A DNA stretch of 43,887 bases, from positions 1 to 43,887 of the forward strand of contig JAQVYA010000008.1 in assembly GCA_028708865.1 (NCBI GenBank), given 5' to 3'. A program made the position numbers and the translations under genes. Positions 7,975-17,278 of the stretch are shown here, piece by piece; within the stretch, counting starts at the first letter, position 1; every line of letters begins with the position of its first letter. This stretch comes from Desulfovibrio sp. GTDB taxonomy: Bacteria; Desulfobacterota; Desulfovibrionia; Desulfovibrionales; Desulfovibrionaceae. Under the pieces are notes generated by a model. The model saw only the letters and a list, made by a program, of their open reading frames with translations, was not told where the DNA came from and did no database searches.

Positions 7975-8003
7975 TGTCTATCCAACCCCGCTCAGTTGGT
8001 CAA
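7975..8003 (-). promoter_or_regulatory. Promoter of tRNA-Asn with upstream A-tracts
   Basis: On the minus strand TTGACC (8003-7998), a 17-base spacer and TAGACA (7980-7975) stand 28 bases before the tRNA. Immediately upstream, 8007-8031 is almost entirely A on this strand, like the UP elements of strong stable-RNA promoters. Confidence 0.55.
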
Positions 8004-8059
8004 GCGTTTTTGGGTTTTTTTTTATTTTTTTACTCTGTTTCTTTAGGGACCCGCGTTGC

Positions 8060-8088
8060 TTGACGCTTGGGTGGAATTGGAATAGTCA
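8060..8088 (+). promoter_or_regulatory. Candidate promoter of the lysS-lpxI operon
   Basis: TTGACG (8060-8065), a 17-base spacer and TAGTCA (8083-8088) lie 54 bases before the lysS start. The -35 is good and the -10 poor. It is the only promoter-like match in the gap. Confidence 0.35.
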
Positions 8089-8142
8089 TTTCCTTCTTGT
8101 GCCCACGGGCTTAAGAGACTTGAATTCACACGGGATATCGTT

Positions 8143-9735
8143 TTGGGAAACAATAAGAAGAATAAGAAAATCAAGTTGCAGGCAAAGCCTGAACTGGCCG
8201 GGCGTTTTATGCCCATGCTGGAGGCCCTGCAAAGTCGCGATGAACTCAACCCGGTCATCAAGACCCGGGTGGAAAAAGCCTGCGCCCTTTTGGAAGAAGG
8301 GGTCAACCTTTATCCAAACAATTTTTCCAGGGATACCGATATCCAGGAAATCTGGGATCAGTTCGGCGAGTCCGAAGCCGAGGACCTGGAATCCGTGGAG
8401 CAGGTGTTTACCGTGGCCGGTCGTGTCGTGGCCTGGCGTTCTTTCGGTAAGGTCACGTTTTTCCAGATTCAGGACCGCAGCGGCCGGATTCAGGTCTATG
8501 CGGCGCGGGACGATCTGGGAGCCGAGCCCTATAAACTGTTCAAAAAATGTGACGTGGGCGATGTGGTGGGGGTCAGCGGTACGCTGTTCCGGACCAAAAC
8601 CGGGGAACTGACTCTGTCCGCCCGGGACTGTCGACTCATCACCAAGTCCTTGCGTCCTCTGCCGGAGAAATACCACGGGCTCAAGGACGTGGAAATCCGC
8701 TACCGGCAACGGTACGTGGATTTGATCGTCACGCCGCGGACGCGCGAGATATTCCAAAAGCGGACCCGCATTATCAGGGGGTTGCGCAATTACATGGATG
8801 CCCGGGGCTTCATGGAAGTGGAAACGCCCATGATGCAGCCCATCCCCGGCGGAGCCACGGCCAAGCCGTTCGAAACGCACCACAATGCCCTGGACATGAA
8901 GCTTTACATGCGCATTGCGCCGGAGCTGTATCTTAAGCGGCTTTTGGTGGGAGGGCTTGAGCAGGTCTACGAGATCAACCGGAACTTCCGGAACGAGGGT
9001 ATTTCCACCCGGCACAATCCTGAATTTACCATGATGGAGTTCTACTGGGCCTACGCCACGTTCGAAGACCTCATGGACTTGACCGAAGACATGCTTTCCA
9101 CGGTGGCCCTGGATGTGTGCGGTTCCTGCCTGGTGGAGTATCAGGGGGAGACCATTGACCTGACGCCCGGGAAGTGGACCCGTATGACCTTCCATGACTC
9201 CCTGGAGAAGATCGGTGGGGTCGCCCCTGAAGTATACTCTGACTATGAGCAGTGTCAGGCCCTGGTGAAGCAGAAGGGGGAAAAGGTCGTGGAAGGGGAA
9301 AAGCTGGGCAAACTACAGGCCAAGCTTTTTGACTTGCTGGTGGAGCCGAAGCTGGTCCAGCCGCATTTTATCTATCACTACCCAACGGATATTTCCCCGC
9401 TTTCCCGGAGGAATGAACAGAATCCCGATCTGACGGACCGGTTTGAGCTGTTCATGACCGGTCGGGAAATGGCCAATGCCTTTTCCGAATTGAACGACCC
9501 CACGGACCAGCGGCAACGGTTCGAAGAGCAGGTCAAGGAAAAGGAAGCCGGGGACGAGGAAGCGCATTTCATGGATGAAGACTACGTCCGCGCTTTGGAG
9601 TACGGCATGCCCCCGGCGGCCGGTCAGGGCGTGGGGATCGACCGCCTCGTCATGCTGCTGACGGACAGCGCCTCTATCCGCGAAGTGATTCTCTTTCCGC
9701 TGCTTCGTCCTGAGGCCGGTGCAGGAGGGGCATGA
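8143..9735 (+). CDS. lysS: Lysine--tRNA ligase, class II
   Basis: The enzyme charges tRNA-Lys with lysine using ATP. It has an N-terminal OB-fold anticodon-binding domain (about residues 85-170, with VAWRSFGKVTFFQIQD) and a class II catalytic domain. Motif 2 is visible as FRNEGISTRHNPEFTMMEFY, and motif 3 as GVGIDRLVML near the end. The TTG start at 8143 has GGGA about seven bases upstream and gives 530 residues with a Lys/Asn-rich head. ATGs at 8209 and 8215 would give 508 or 506 residues, closer to the usual length of about 500, but have weaker ribosome binding sites; the start is uncertain. It heads the envelope operon and overlaps lolC by four bases (ATGA). Confidence 0.95.
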   Translation: MGNNKKNKKIKLQAKPELAGRFMPMLEALQSRDELNPVIKTRVEKACALLEEGVNLYPNNFSRDTDIQEIWDQFGESEAEDLESVEQVFTVAGRVVAWRSFGKVTFFQIQDRSGRIQVYAARDDLGAEPYKLFKKCDVGDVVGVSGTLFRTKTGELTLSARDCRLITKSLRPLPEKYHGLKDVEIRYRQRYVDLIVTPRTREIFQKRTRIIRGLRNYMDARGFMEVETPMMQPIPGGATAKPFETHHNALDMKLYMRIAPELYLKRLLVGGLEQVYEINRNFRNEGISTRHNPEFTMMEFYWAYATFEDLMDLTEDMLSTVALDVCGSCLVEYQGETIDLTPGKWTRMTFHDSLEKIGGVAPEVYSDYEQCQALVKQKGEKVVEGEKLGKLQAKLFDLLVEPKLVQPHFIYHYPTDISPLSRRNEQNPDLTDRFELFMTGREMANAFSELNDPTDQRQRFEEQVKEKEAGDEEAHFMDEDYVRALEYGMPPAAGQGVGIDRLVMLLTDSASIREVILFPLLRPEAGAGGA

Positions 9736-10964
9736 GCCTCGAATCCTTTGTTGCAATCCGGTACCTGTTCGCTCTGCGGCGGCAATCCTTCATCTCGGTG
9801 ATCTCGCTTTTCGCCGTATGCGGAGTGGCCTTGGGGGTGGCGGCATTGATTGTCGTCATTGGCGTCATGAACGGGTTCAGCAAGGATTTGCAGTCCAAAA
9901 TTCTGGGAGTCAATGCCGACATCATTGTGGGCGGCGGCCTGGGCGGCGTACGGGACCAACAGGCATTGCAGCAGCGGCTGCGCGCCGTGCCCGGTGTGGA
10001 AGGGGTCACCCCTTTTCTGTATTCCGAAGTGATGCTTTCCGCTGCGGGCGGAGGCGTCAAGGGGCTTGCCCTGCGGGGTATTGATCCGGACACGGCAGGG
10101 AATGTCCTTAGCCTGGGACGCGACATGGTCTCCGGCAGTCTCCAGGAGTTGACCCCTGCGAGCGAGGTACCCGGCCTTATTGTGGGCTCGCAACTGGCAG
10201 ATCGTTTTGGATTGTGGAACGGAGCCACGGTTTATCTCCTTTCTCCCAGCGGGACGCAGTCTGCGGCTGGATATTCTCCCAAAATGGTGCCTTTTCAGGT
10301 CGTTGGTGTATTTCGCACCGGCCTTTATGAATATGATACATCGGTGGCCTATGCTACGGTGGAGGCCACGCAGGATTTGTTGGGGTACCCTTCCGGTGTG
10401 ATTTCCGGCCTGGAACTCAAGGCCGAGGATATCTACCGGGCGGAGGAGATCGCTCGGGACGTTCGCACCGCCTTGGGCGATTTGCCGTTGGATGTGCAAA
10501 CCTGGCAGGAGATGAATGCCAACCTTTTCGCCGCGCTTAAGCTTGAAAAGACTGCCATGTTTATCATCCTGGCCATGATCGTGCTGGTGGGGTCCTTTTC
10601 CATCGTCACCACGCTGGTTATGCTTGTGATGCAGAAAACCAAGGATATCGCTATCTTGATGTCCATGGGAGCCCGGGTGGCAAGCATTCGGAAAATTTTC
10701 ATGTTTCAGGGGACGTTGATCGGAGCCGTGGGAACCTTGATCGGCTACTGTATCGGCGTGCCCGTGGCCTTGCTGCTGAAGAAGTACCAATTCATCAAAT
10801 TGCCCAAGGATGTGTATCCGGTGGATTATCTTCCGGTTCGACTGGAAGCCTTTGATCTCACCTGCATAGGTGTGGCGGCATTCCTGTTATGCTTCCTGGC
10901 CACCATTTATCCTGCATGGCGGGCGGCCAGCCTGCGGCCTGCCGATGCCTTGCGTTATGAATAG
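9732..10964 (+). CDS. lolC: Lipoprotein-releasing ABC transporter permease (LolC/LolE family)
   Basis: This 410-residue inner-membrane protein extracts mature lipoproteins from the inner membrane and hands them to periplasmic LolA. It has the family layout: one membrane helix near residues 22-46, a large periplasmic MacB-like domain (about 47-265), then three helices in the FtsX domain (about 277-300, 323-350 and 376-398). Only one permease gene is present, so the transporter is probably a homodimer of the LolF/LolC type rather than a LolC-LolE pair. It starts inside the lysS stop and its own stop lies eight bases inside lolD, so all three are coupled. Confidence 0.92.
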   Translation: MSLESFVAIRYLFALRRQSFISVISLFAVCGVALGVAALIVVIGVMNGFSKDLQSKILGVNADIIVGGGLGGVRDQQALQQRLRAVPGVEGVTPFLYSEVMLSAAGGGVKGLALRGIDPDTAGNVLSLGRDMVSGSLQELTPASEVPGLIVGSQLADRFGLWNGATVYLLSPSGTQSAAGYSPKMVPFQVVGVFRTGLYEYDTSVAYATVEATQDLLGYPSGVISGLELKAEDIYRAEEIARDVRTALGDLPLDVQTWQEMNANLFAALKLEKTAMFIILAMIVLVGSFSIVTTLVMLVMQKTKDIAILMSMGARVASIRKIFMFQGTLIGAVGTLIGYCIGVPVALLLKKYQFIKLPKDVYPVDYLPVRLEAFDLTCIGVAAFLLCFLATIYPAWRAASLRPADALRYE

Positions 10965-11643
10965 TGAGGCGTTATACCAACTGATCGATGTGGGGAAGAC
11001 CTTTCAGGGGCCCACAGAGGACATTGAAATTCTGCGTGGCGTGAACCTTACGGTGCAGGCTGGGGAATCCCTGGCCGTGCTGGGGGCCTCCGGGTCGGGG
11101 AAGAGCACGTTGTTGCATCTTCTCGGCACCTTGGATTCAGCCACGAAAGGTGATATACGGTTTGCAGGTCAGGACTTGAACGATCTGGACGCAACCGCCC
11201 GGGCTCAATTGAGAAACCGGGACATCGGCTTTATTTTTCAGTTTCATTATCTTTTGCCCGAATTCAACACGCTGGAAAATGTAGCCATGCCCGCCATTAT
11301 TTCCGGCAAGTCCCGCCGAGAGGCTCTGGGACTTGCGGAAGAGGCGGTTCAAATGGTCGGCCTGGACAAGCGCAAGGATTTCAAGGTGACGACCCTGTCG
11401 GGCGGGGAACGCCAGCGGGCCGCCATTGCTCGGGCTGTGTTGCTCCGCCCCAGAGTTGTCCTGGCGGATGAACCCACCGGCAACCTGGACGAACGCAACG
11501 GACAAAAAATCGCGGAAGTGTTGACTGCCTTGAATGCTGAACTAGGAATGACTCTGATCGTGGTGACGCACAATGCGGACTTGGCCGGCAGGATGACGCG
11601 TCGGCTGGAACTTCGCGCAGGAGAACTGTATGCCCAATCGTAG
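10957..11643 (+). CDS. lolD: Lipoprotein-releasing ABC transporter ATPase LolD
   Basis: This 228-residue ATPase drives the LolC permease. Walker A is GASGSGKST (residues 43-51), the signature is LSGGERQR (147-154), Walker B is VVLADEP (167-173), and the H-loop is VVTHN. The Q-loop region FQFHYLLPEFNTLENV is characteristic of LolD. The ATG at 10957 overlaps the end of lolC by eight bases. The gene in turn overlaps bamA by 14 bases. Confidence 0.94.
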   Translation: MNSEALYQLIDVGKTFQGPTEDIEILRGVNLTVQAGESLAVLGASGSGKSTLLHLLGTLDSATKGDIRFAGQDLNDLDATARAQLRNRDIGFIFQFHYLLPEFNTLENVAMPAIISGKSRREALGLAEEAVQMVGLDKRKDFKVTTLSGGERQRAAIARAVLLRPRVVLADEPTGNLDERNGQKIAEVLTALNAELGMTLIVVTHNADLAGRMTRRLELRAGELYAQS

Positions 11644-14344
11644 ACGCTGCCTCGCCCTGCTTGCGACGGTGCTGGTCCTTGTCCTGAACGCGCTGCCCGC
11701 CATGGCGCAGCCCGCTGCATCGCCCAAGGTGGCGGTCCTGCCGTTCGAGGTCAACGCCGGAGATGATCTCGTATACCTCCAGGAAAGCCTGCCTGATTTG
11801 TTGGCGGATCGTTTGCAGGAAGCAGGGTTCGATCTGGCCGATCCAGACGAGGTGCAGCGCGTCATCAAGGAGCTGGGCGTCGACGTGCTGGACCTTGCCA
11901 AGGCCCGCGAAGTTGCGCTGATGGTAGGAGCCGGGTACGCCCTGTACGGCTCCTTTTCTCAATTGGGTGAATCGTTGAGCATTGATTCGCGGTTGGTGGA
12001 CGCGTTTGACGCGGAAGCGGCCGCGCCTTTGTATGCCGAAACCGAAGGCGTCATCAACTTGTTGCCGCTGGTGGACGACGTGGTCTCCCAGGCGCGTAAA
12101 ATCATGCTCAACCAGCAACCCATTGCCACGATCGAAGTGGAGGGCACCAAAGTCCTGGATCCGGAAGTGGTGCTCATGCGCTTGAGCATTCAAAAAGGCG
12201 ATACCTACGAACCCTCCGTTATCGATAAGGAACTGAAGAATATTTACGAACTCGGCTACTTTGACGACGTGGACATCATTGTATCGGATGTTTCCGGCGG
12301 CAAGAAGGTGCTGTTTCGCGTTACGGAAAAACCTCGCATCCAGGCCCTTAGCGTGATCGGGGCGGACGAACTGGATGAGGACGATTTGCTGGAAGCCGTG
12401 TCCACCAAAAAAGGAGCCGTGCTGAACCTCAAGGTACTCAGGGATGACATGAATACCATCCGAGCTTTGTACCGCTCCGAGGGGTATTATAAAACCAAAG
12501 TCTCCTATGAGGTGGAGGGCGGCGAAACCGGGCAGGCCCGTTTGAATTTCATCGTGGATGAGGGGGCCAAGCTTTATATTGAGCAGATCATTTTGGATGG
12601 TGCCGAGCAGGTGGATGCGGATGACCTCAAGGACGAGCTGGCCCTTTCCGAAAGCGGTCTGTTCTCCTGGTTTACCTCCAGCGACGTGCTTAACGAGGAG
12701 CTGTTGGAGCGGGATTCGGCCGCCATCAAGGCCTACTATGCCAACCGCGGCTTCATGGACGTGCAGGTGGGCCGTCCTGAAGTGGATTTTCGGGATGACG
12801 GCATTTACGTAACATTCCGCATCAAAGAGGGAATTCGTCGAAAAATCGGGACTATTCAGTACAAAGGCGATTTGATCGCTTCGCCGGAAGAACTGGATGA
12901 AGTCATTTCCCTGGACGATGTGCGTAACGAAGAGCAGTTCATGAATGCGTCCGCCGTGCGCGATGACGTGGAAGCGCTGACATCTCTTTACAGCAACAAG
13001 GGCTATGCCTACGCCGATGTGGGGGTGCAGTTTGCCGAGGGGGCTGCCCCGGATTTGATGGATGTGGTGTATACCTTGAAAAAACACCAAAAGGTGCACA
13101 TCCGCCGTGTTATTTTGGAGGGCAACTCTGAGACTCGGGACAACGTCATCTTGCGTGCCATGAAGCTGGCCGATGGCGATACCTTCAGCGCCGAGGCGCT
13201 GGAGAATTCCGTGGCTGCGCTGGAGCGTTTGCAATATTTTGAAGGGGTGGACATTGAGCCTATCCCCACGGGCGACCCCGATGAGATGGACCTCAAGGTA
13301 CGTGTCAAGGAAGGACCCACCGGACAGATTGGTGGCGGCTTTGGCTTCTCCTCCAGTGGCGGATTTTTCGTAGCTGGCTCCATTCAGGAAAACAACCTCT
13401 TTGGCAAGGGGTATCAGCTGAATATTTATGGCAGCATCGGCGGTGACGATAACGAATTCGGGGCGCTTTTCATTGACCCGCATTACGACGATCAACCCTG
13501 GGGGTATTCGCTGGGGGTGAATAGATCGGTGAGTGCCTATGATGAATATGACATGAGCGACCTGAGTATGACGGCTTCATTGTTGTATCCCCTGGGCGAC
13601 CACACCAGTTCCAAGTTCAGTTATACTGCCAGTTTTTACAACATTTACGATGTGGAAGAAGACGCCACCAAGATCATCAAGGACGAGGAAGGCGACCATA
13701 TGCTCAGTGCGGTGACCGCGCTTTTGGCCCGGTCCCATCTGAAGCGGGATTCCTTCTTCATTTCCGAGGGAACCGCACAGAATTTGACCCTCATGTATGC
13801 GGGCGACATTCTGGGCGGCACGGACAACTTCGTGAAGTACATCTACGACGTTGATCACTATCAGCCTCTGTTCTGGAATTTGTCCTTGCGTGCCCATGGC
13901 AACTTCGCCTACATGCACGAAAACTTCAGCGGCGATGAACTTCCCATGGCGCAAAAATTCCGTTTGGGCGGCATTGGGTCCGTCCGTGGATACGCCAGTC
14001 GTAAAATCTCCCCGCGGGATGATGACGATGAAACTATCGGCGGCGACAAGGCCATTTACTCCAATATTGAGTTGATGGCTCCATTGAGCAAGGAATACGG
14101 CATCCTTGGCGTGCTGTTCTTTGATGTCGGCGGAGTCTGGGACAATGACCAGACCCTTTTTGACGAGGAAGTGAACAGCGCTGTTGATGAGGCCCCCACT
14201 TTTGGATTGTATAAGAGTGTTGGGCTTGGTGGCCGTTGGAACTCACCCATGGGACCGTTGGAGATTTACTGGGGCTACGGACTGGATGATTTGAAGGACA
14301 GCTCCAGCAACCGCCTTGAATTCCGTATGGGACAGACGTTCTAA
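11630..14344 (+). CDS. bamA: Outer-membrane protein assembly factor BamA with an N-terminal extra domain
   Basis: BamA inserts beta-barrel proteins into the outer membrane. After a signal peptide (residues 1-26, cut after AMA) comes a domain of about 130 residues (31-160) absent from E. coli BamA. It begins KVAVLPFEV and has ALYGSFSQLGESLSIDSRLVD, resembling TolB-N/FlgO-type periplasmic domains. Five POTRA domains follow (about 164-235, 236-313, 315-400, 404-485 and 488-562), then the barrel (565-904) with the lid-lock motif VRGY and a C-terminal Phe. Total length is 904 residues against 810 in E. coli, the difference being the extra domain. The start lies within lolD, so lipoprotein export and barrel assembly are expressed together. 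Confidence 0.95.
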   Translation: MPNRRRCLALLATVLVLVLNALPAMAQPAASPKVAVLPFEVNAGDDLVYLQESLPDLLADRLQEAGFDLADPDEVQRVIKELGVDVLDLAKAREVALMVGAGYALYGSFSQLGESLSIDSRLVDAFDAEAAAPLYAETEGVINLLPLVDDVVSQARKIMLNQQPIATIEVEGTKVLDPEVVLMRLSIQKGDTYEPSVIDKELKNIYELGYFDDVDIIVSDVSGGKKVLFRVTEKPRIQALSVIGADELDEDDLLEAVSTKKGAVLNLKVLRDDMNTIRALYRSEGYYKTKVSYEVEGGETGQARLNFIVDEGAKLYIEQIILDGAEQVDADDLKDELALSESGLFSWFTSSDVLNEELLERDSAAIKAYYANRGFMDVQVGRPEVDFRDDGIYVTFRIKEGIRRKIGTIQYKGDLIASPEELDEVISLDDVRNEEQFMNASAVRDDVEALTSLYSNKGYAYADVGVQFAEGAAPDLMDVVYTLKKHQKVHIRRVILEGNSETRDNVILRAMKLADGDTFSAEALENSVAALERLQYFEGVDIEPIPTGDPDEMDLKVRVKEGPTGQIGGGFGFSSSGGFFVAGSIQENNLFGKGYQLNIYGSIGGDDNEFGALFIDPHYDDQPWGYSLGVNRSVSAYDEYDMSDLSMTASLLYPLGDHTSSKFSYTASFYNIYDVEEDATKIIKDEEGDHMLSAVTALLARSHLKRDSFFISEGTAQNLTLMYAGDILGGTDNFVKYIYDVDHYQPLFWNLSLRAHGNFAYMHENFSGDELPMAQKFRLGGIGSVRGYASRKISPRDDDDETIGGDKAIYSNIELMAPLSKEYGILGVLFFDVGGVWDNDQTLFDEEVNSAVDEAPTFGLYKSVGLGGRWNSPMGPLEIYWGYGLDDLKDSSSNRLEFRMGQTF

Positions 14345-14453
14345 CAGGCTGAGGGGACTGGTTGATACTTCCTTGGCCGCCTGTGGCCTGGATGAGTGGC
14401 CAGCCTATGGCTGCGCACAATTGCTGAAAAAAGAATGGTCAAAGGAGATACTG

Positions 14454-14981
14454 ATGAAAAAAGTGTTGTTTCTCGCAATGATCTTCGCCATGGTTCTGCA
14501 GGCTCCCGCTTTTGCCGCGGACCTGAAGGTCGCGGTGATCCATATGGAGCGTTTGAAGAAGACTTCGGAGCCGGGCAAGCACATTGCCGAGGAACTGAAG
14601 AAAAAACTGGATCCCATGGTGCAGGAACGTCAGCGTTTGGAAAATGAACTTCGGCAGCTTTCCGAAGAGTTTAAGAACAAGAGCGCCGCTTACTCCCTGG
14701 ACACCAAGCGCGAGAAGGAACTTGAGCTCAAGCGGAAGTTCCGGGATCTGGAAGATCTTCGCCGCGACCTGCAGCAAAAGGCCATTGCCGAAGACAAGGC
14801 CATGTCCGCTCCGGTTTTGGAACTTATGCAGCAAACCGCTGAAAAGTACATCGAGACGCATGGATACGACTTGGTTTTTGAGTTCCAGCAGAGCGGCCTG
14901 CTTTACCTGGACAAGGAACTGGACATCACGGAACCTCTGATCGAAGAGGTGAACCAGGCCTGGAAGGCTCAGGGCCACTAA
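14454..14981 (+). CDS. skp: Periplasmic chaperone Skp/OmpH family
   Basis: This 175-residue protein has a clear signal peptide (1-21, ending AFA) and a long charged, helical middle (about 40-130) rich in Lys, Glu, Arg and Leu. Such proteins form trimers whose coiled-coil arms hold unfolded outer-membrane proteins on their way to BamA. The sequence [12 protein letters not shown] after the signal is the family's conserved first strand. AAAGGAGATA gives a strong ribosome binding site. It lies 109 bases after bamA and four bases before lpxD, the classic bamA-skp-lpxD order. Confidence 0.92.
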   Translation: MKKVLFLAMIFAMVLQAPAFAADLKVAVIHMERLKKTSEPGKHIAEELKKKLDPMVQERQRLENELRQLSEEFKNKSAAYSLDTKREKELELKRKFRDLEDLRRDLQQKAIAEDKAMSAPVLELMQQTAEKYIETHGYDLVFEFQQSGLLYLDKELDITEPLIEEVNQAWKAQGH

Positions 14982-14985
14982 GCAT

Positions 14986-16020
14986 ATGCTTCTTTCCGAG
15001 ATCGCAACGCGGTTGGGGCTGGAACAATTGGGCCCCGACCGCGAGATTCTTGGGGTCAACACCTTGGAGAGCGCCGGAGAATCGGAGCTCTCTTTTCTTG
15101 TCAACCCTAAGTACACCAAGGCATTGGAAGCGAGCAGGGCCGGTGCTGTCCTGCTTTCCGCCGAGCACGCCCCGTTAGTGGAAAGTGCTCTGCTTAGTGA
15201 AAACGTCTACATGGATCTTGCCCGGGTGGTTTCCCTGTTTGCCCGTCCTCAGGGGCAGTTTACAGGCCAAAGCCCTCTGGCCTTTGTGCATGAAACAGCT
15301 CAGGTGCATGAAAGCGCCACGATCTATCCGTTTGCTTTTATCGGGCCGGAAACACGGATCAGCGCCAATGCCGTCATCTTTCCAGGATGCTATATCGGTG
15401 AACGCTGTTGCGTGGGAGCTGATTGCCTTGTGTACCCCAATGCCGTGTTGATGTCCGATACCGTGCTTGGAGACCGATGCATTGTCCAACCCGGCTGCGT
15501 GTTGGGCGGCGATGGTTTCGGCTTTGCGCAGACGCCTGCCGGGCATATGAAAATCCCTCAGGTGGGACATGTGCAACTGGGCGATGATGTTGAGGTGGGA
15601 GCCAATACGTCCATTGACCGCGCAGCTCTGGATGTGACGCAGGTGGGGTCTGGTACCAAGGTGGACAGCCTAGTGCAGGTGGGCCACAACGTGCGCATCG
15701 GCGAACACTGCCTAGTGGTTGCCGGTACCGGCATTGGCGGCAGCACGCATATCGGCGATGGCGTGGTCATCGGCGGCCAGGCAGGCATCAAAGATAATAT
15801 TACCATTGGAGATGGGGCCATGATCGGTGCTCAGGCGGGGGTGAATAACGACCTTCCCGCAGGCAGCAAGGTCACCTATACCCCCATGATGGACATCGGG
15901 ACGTATTTACGCGTTGGCGCGGCTTTGCCCCGGTTGCCGGGCCTGCTGAAGCGGGTTCGCCGCCTGGAAAAAGAACTGGAGCGCGCACGTGCCGACAAAG
16001 GCGGAGAACAGGATGGCTAA
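14986..16020 (+). CDS. lpxD: UDP-3-O-(3-hydroxyacyl)glucosamine N-acyltransferase LpxD
   Basis: The enzyme adds the second, N-linked 3-hydroxyacyl chain in lipid A synthesis, using acyl-ACP, in the cytoplasm. The 344 residues show an N-terminal uridine-binding domain (to about 100, with [14 protein letters not shown]), a left-handed beta helix made of hexapeptide repeats (about 105-300), and a C-terminal helix (about 310-344). The catalytic His is His234 in QVGHNVRIG. Length matches the family (E. coli 341). It begins four bases after skp and ends 13 bases before fabZ. Confidence 0.96.
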   Translation: MLLSEIATRLGLEQLGPDREILGVNTLESAGESELSFLVNPKYTKALEASRAGAVLLSAEHAPLVESALLSENVYMDLARVVSLFARPQGQFTGQSPLAFVHETAQVHESATIYPFAFIGPETRISANAVIFPGCYIGERCCVGADCLVYPNAVLMSDTVLGDRCIVQPGCVLGGDGFGFAQTPAGHMKIPQVGHVQLGDDVEVGANTSIDRAALDVTQVGSGTKVDSLVQVGHNVRIGEHCLVVAGTGIGGSTHIGDGVVIGGQAGIKDNITIGDGAMIGAQAGVNNDLPAGSKVTYTPMMDIGTYLRVGAALPRLPGLLKRVRRLEKELERARADKGGEQDG

Positions 16021-16033
16021 GCAGGAGATATGC

Positions 16034-16474
16034 ATGGATATCCGGAAGATCATGGAATTGATCCCGCACCGGTATCCGTTTTTGCTGGTGGATCGTGTGG
16101 TGGATTTCGAGCCGGGATCGCACATCCAGGCCTTCAAAAACATCACCAATAACGAACCGTTTTTTCAGGGTCATTTTCCGGGATTGCCGGTCATGCCCGG
16201 TGTGCTGATGGTTGAGGCTCTGGCCCAGACCGGTGGCCTGTACGTCATGCAGAACCCGGACATCGACATCACTGGAAAGGTCTTCATGTTTACGGGCATC
16301 AGCAAGGCCAAATTCCGTCGCCCTGTGGTGCCGGGAGACCGTTTGATGCTGCGCATGTCCAACATTGTGCGCAAGATGTCGCTTTGGCGCATGAAGGGCG
16401 TTGCCGAGGTTGACGGTGAACTGGCCTGCGAGGCGGAGCTATCCGCCGCTCTTGTCGAGAAGGAGAGTATTTAG
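16034..16474 (+). CDS. fabZ: 3-hydroxyacyl-ACP dehydratase FabZ
   Basis: This 146-residue hot-dog-fold enzyme removes water from 3-hydroxyacyl-ACP in fatty acid elongation, competing with LpxA and LpxD for the same 3-hydroxyacyl-ACP pool. Active-site His47 and Glu61 lie in HFPGLPVMPGVLMVEAL. The ATG at 16034 has AGGAG six bases upstream and gives the family-typical start MDIRKIMELIPHRYPF. An ATG at 16013, overlapping the lpxD stop, also has GGAG and would add seven residues. The stop shares one base with the lpxA start. Confidence 0.95.
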   Translation: MDIRKIMELIPHRYPFLLVDRVVDFEPGSHIQAFKNITNNEPFFQGHFPGLPVMPGVLMVEALAQTGGLYVMQNPDIDITGKVFMFTGISKAKFRRPVVPGDRLMLRMSNIVRKMSLWRMKGVAEVDGELACEAELSAALVEKESI

Positions 16475-17274
16475 TGTCCCGGAATATCCATCCCACCGCC
16501 ATTGTCTCGCCCAAGGCTGATCTGGGTGAAAATGTGGTGATCGGACCATGCAGCGTCGTTGAAGACAATGTGATCATCGGCGATGGATGCACCGTCGAAT
16601 CCTTTGTCCATCTCAAGTCCTTTGTCCGTATGGGCCAGGACAACCATATCCACTCCTATGTCTGCCTCGGCGGGGAACCGCAGCATCTTGCCTACAAGAA
16701 CGAGGAAACCTGGGTGGAGCTTGGCGACGGCAATACAGTCCGCGAATGCGCCACCATTCATCGCGGCACGATCCAGGGAAACGGCAAAACCGTGATCGGC
16801 TCCCATTGCCTGCTCATGGCGTATTCGCATGTGGCGCACGACTGCATTCTCCATGACCATGTCATTATGGCCAATGCCGTGAACCTTGCCGGGCATGTGG
16901 AAATCGGCAACCATGCTGTGGTCAGCGGCATGGCCGCCGTGCAACAGTTCTTGCGTATCGGGGAATACGCTTTTTTGGGCGGCTCCAGCGGATACAACCT
17001 GGACATCCCCCCCTACATGCTGGCGCACGGTGTGCGTGGACGGCTCATGGGACCGAACCTCATCGGCCTTCGTCGGCATGGGTTTGATACCAGCACTTGC
17101 CGCGCATTGAAGAAAGCCTATAAAATCGTTTTCCGTTCGGGCCTGCCTCGGGAGAAAGCTCTGGAGCAGGCGTTGGCCGAATACCCGGACGTTCCGGAGG
17201 TGGCCAACATGGTGGAGTTCATCCGCGGTACCAAGTGCGGAGTGGCTCCGGATTTCCATAAGAACGGCGACTAA
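16474..17274 (+). CDS. lpxA: UDP-N-acetylglucosamine acyltransferase LpxA
   Basis: LpxA catalyses the first step of lipid A synthesis, moving a 3-hydroxyacyl chain from ACP to the 3-OH of UDP-GlcNAc. The 266 residues (E. coli 262) are mostly left-handed beta-helix hexapeptide repeats, with the catalytic His122 in VAHDC and the following NAVNLAGHV coil. The last 80 residues form the helical cap. It starts with GTG, overlaps the fabZ stop by one base, and has AAGGAGAG about seven bases upstream. Confidence 0.96.
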   Translation: MSRNIHPTAIVSPKADLGENVVIGPCSVVEDNVIIGDGCTVESFVHLKSFVRMGQDNHIHSYVCLGGEPQHLAYKNEETWVELGDGNTVRECATIHRGTIQGNGKTVIGSHCLLMAYSHVAHDCILHDHVIMANAVNLAGHVEIGNHAVVSGMAAVQQFLRIGEYAFLGGSSGYNLDIPPYMLAHGVRGRLMGPNLIGLRRHGFDTSTCRALKKAYKIVFRSGLPREKALEQALAEYPDVPEVANMVEFIRGTKCGVAPDFHKNGD

Positions 17275-17278
17275 AGTC

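Noticed and set aside
11381-13495. 704-codon open frame antisense to lolD and bamA
   Set aside because: It is the complement of strongly biased bamA codons, shows no domain or ribosome binding site, and is His/Gln-rich as such shadows are.
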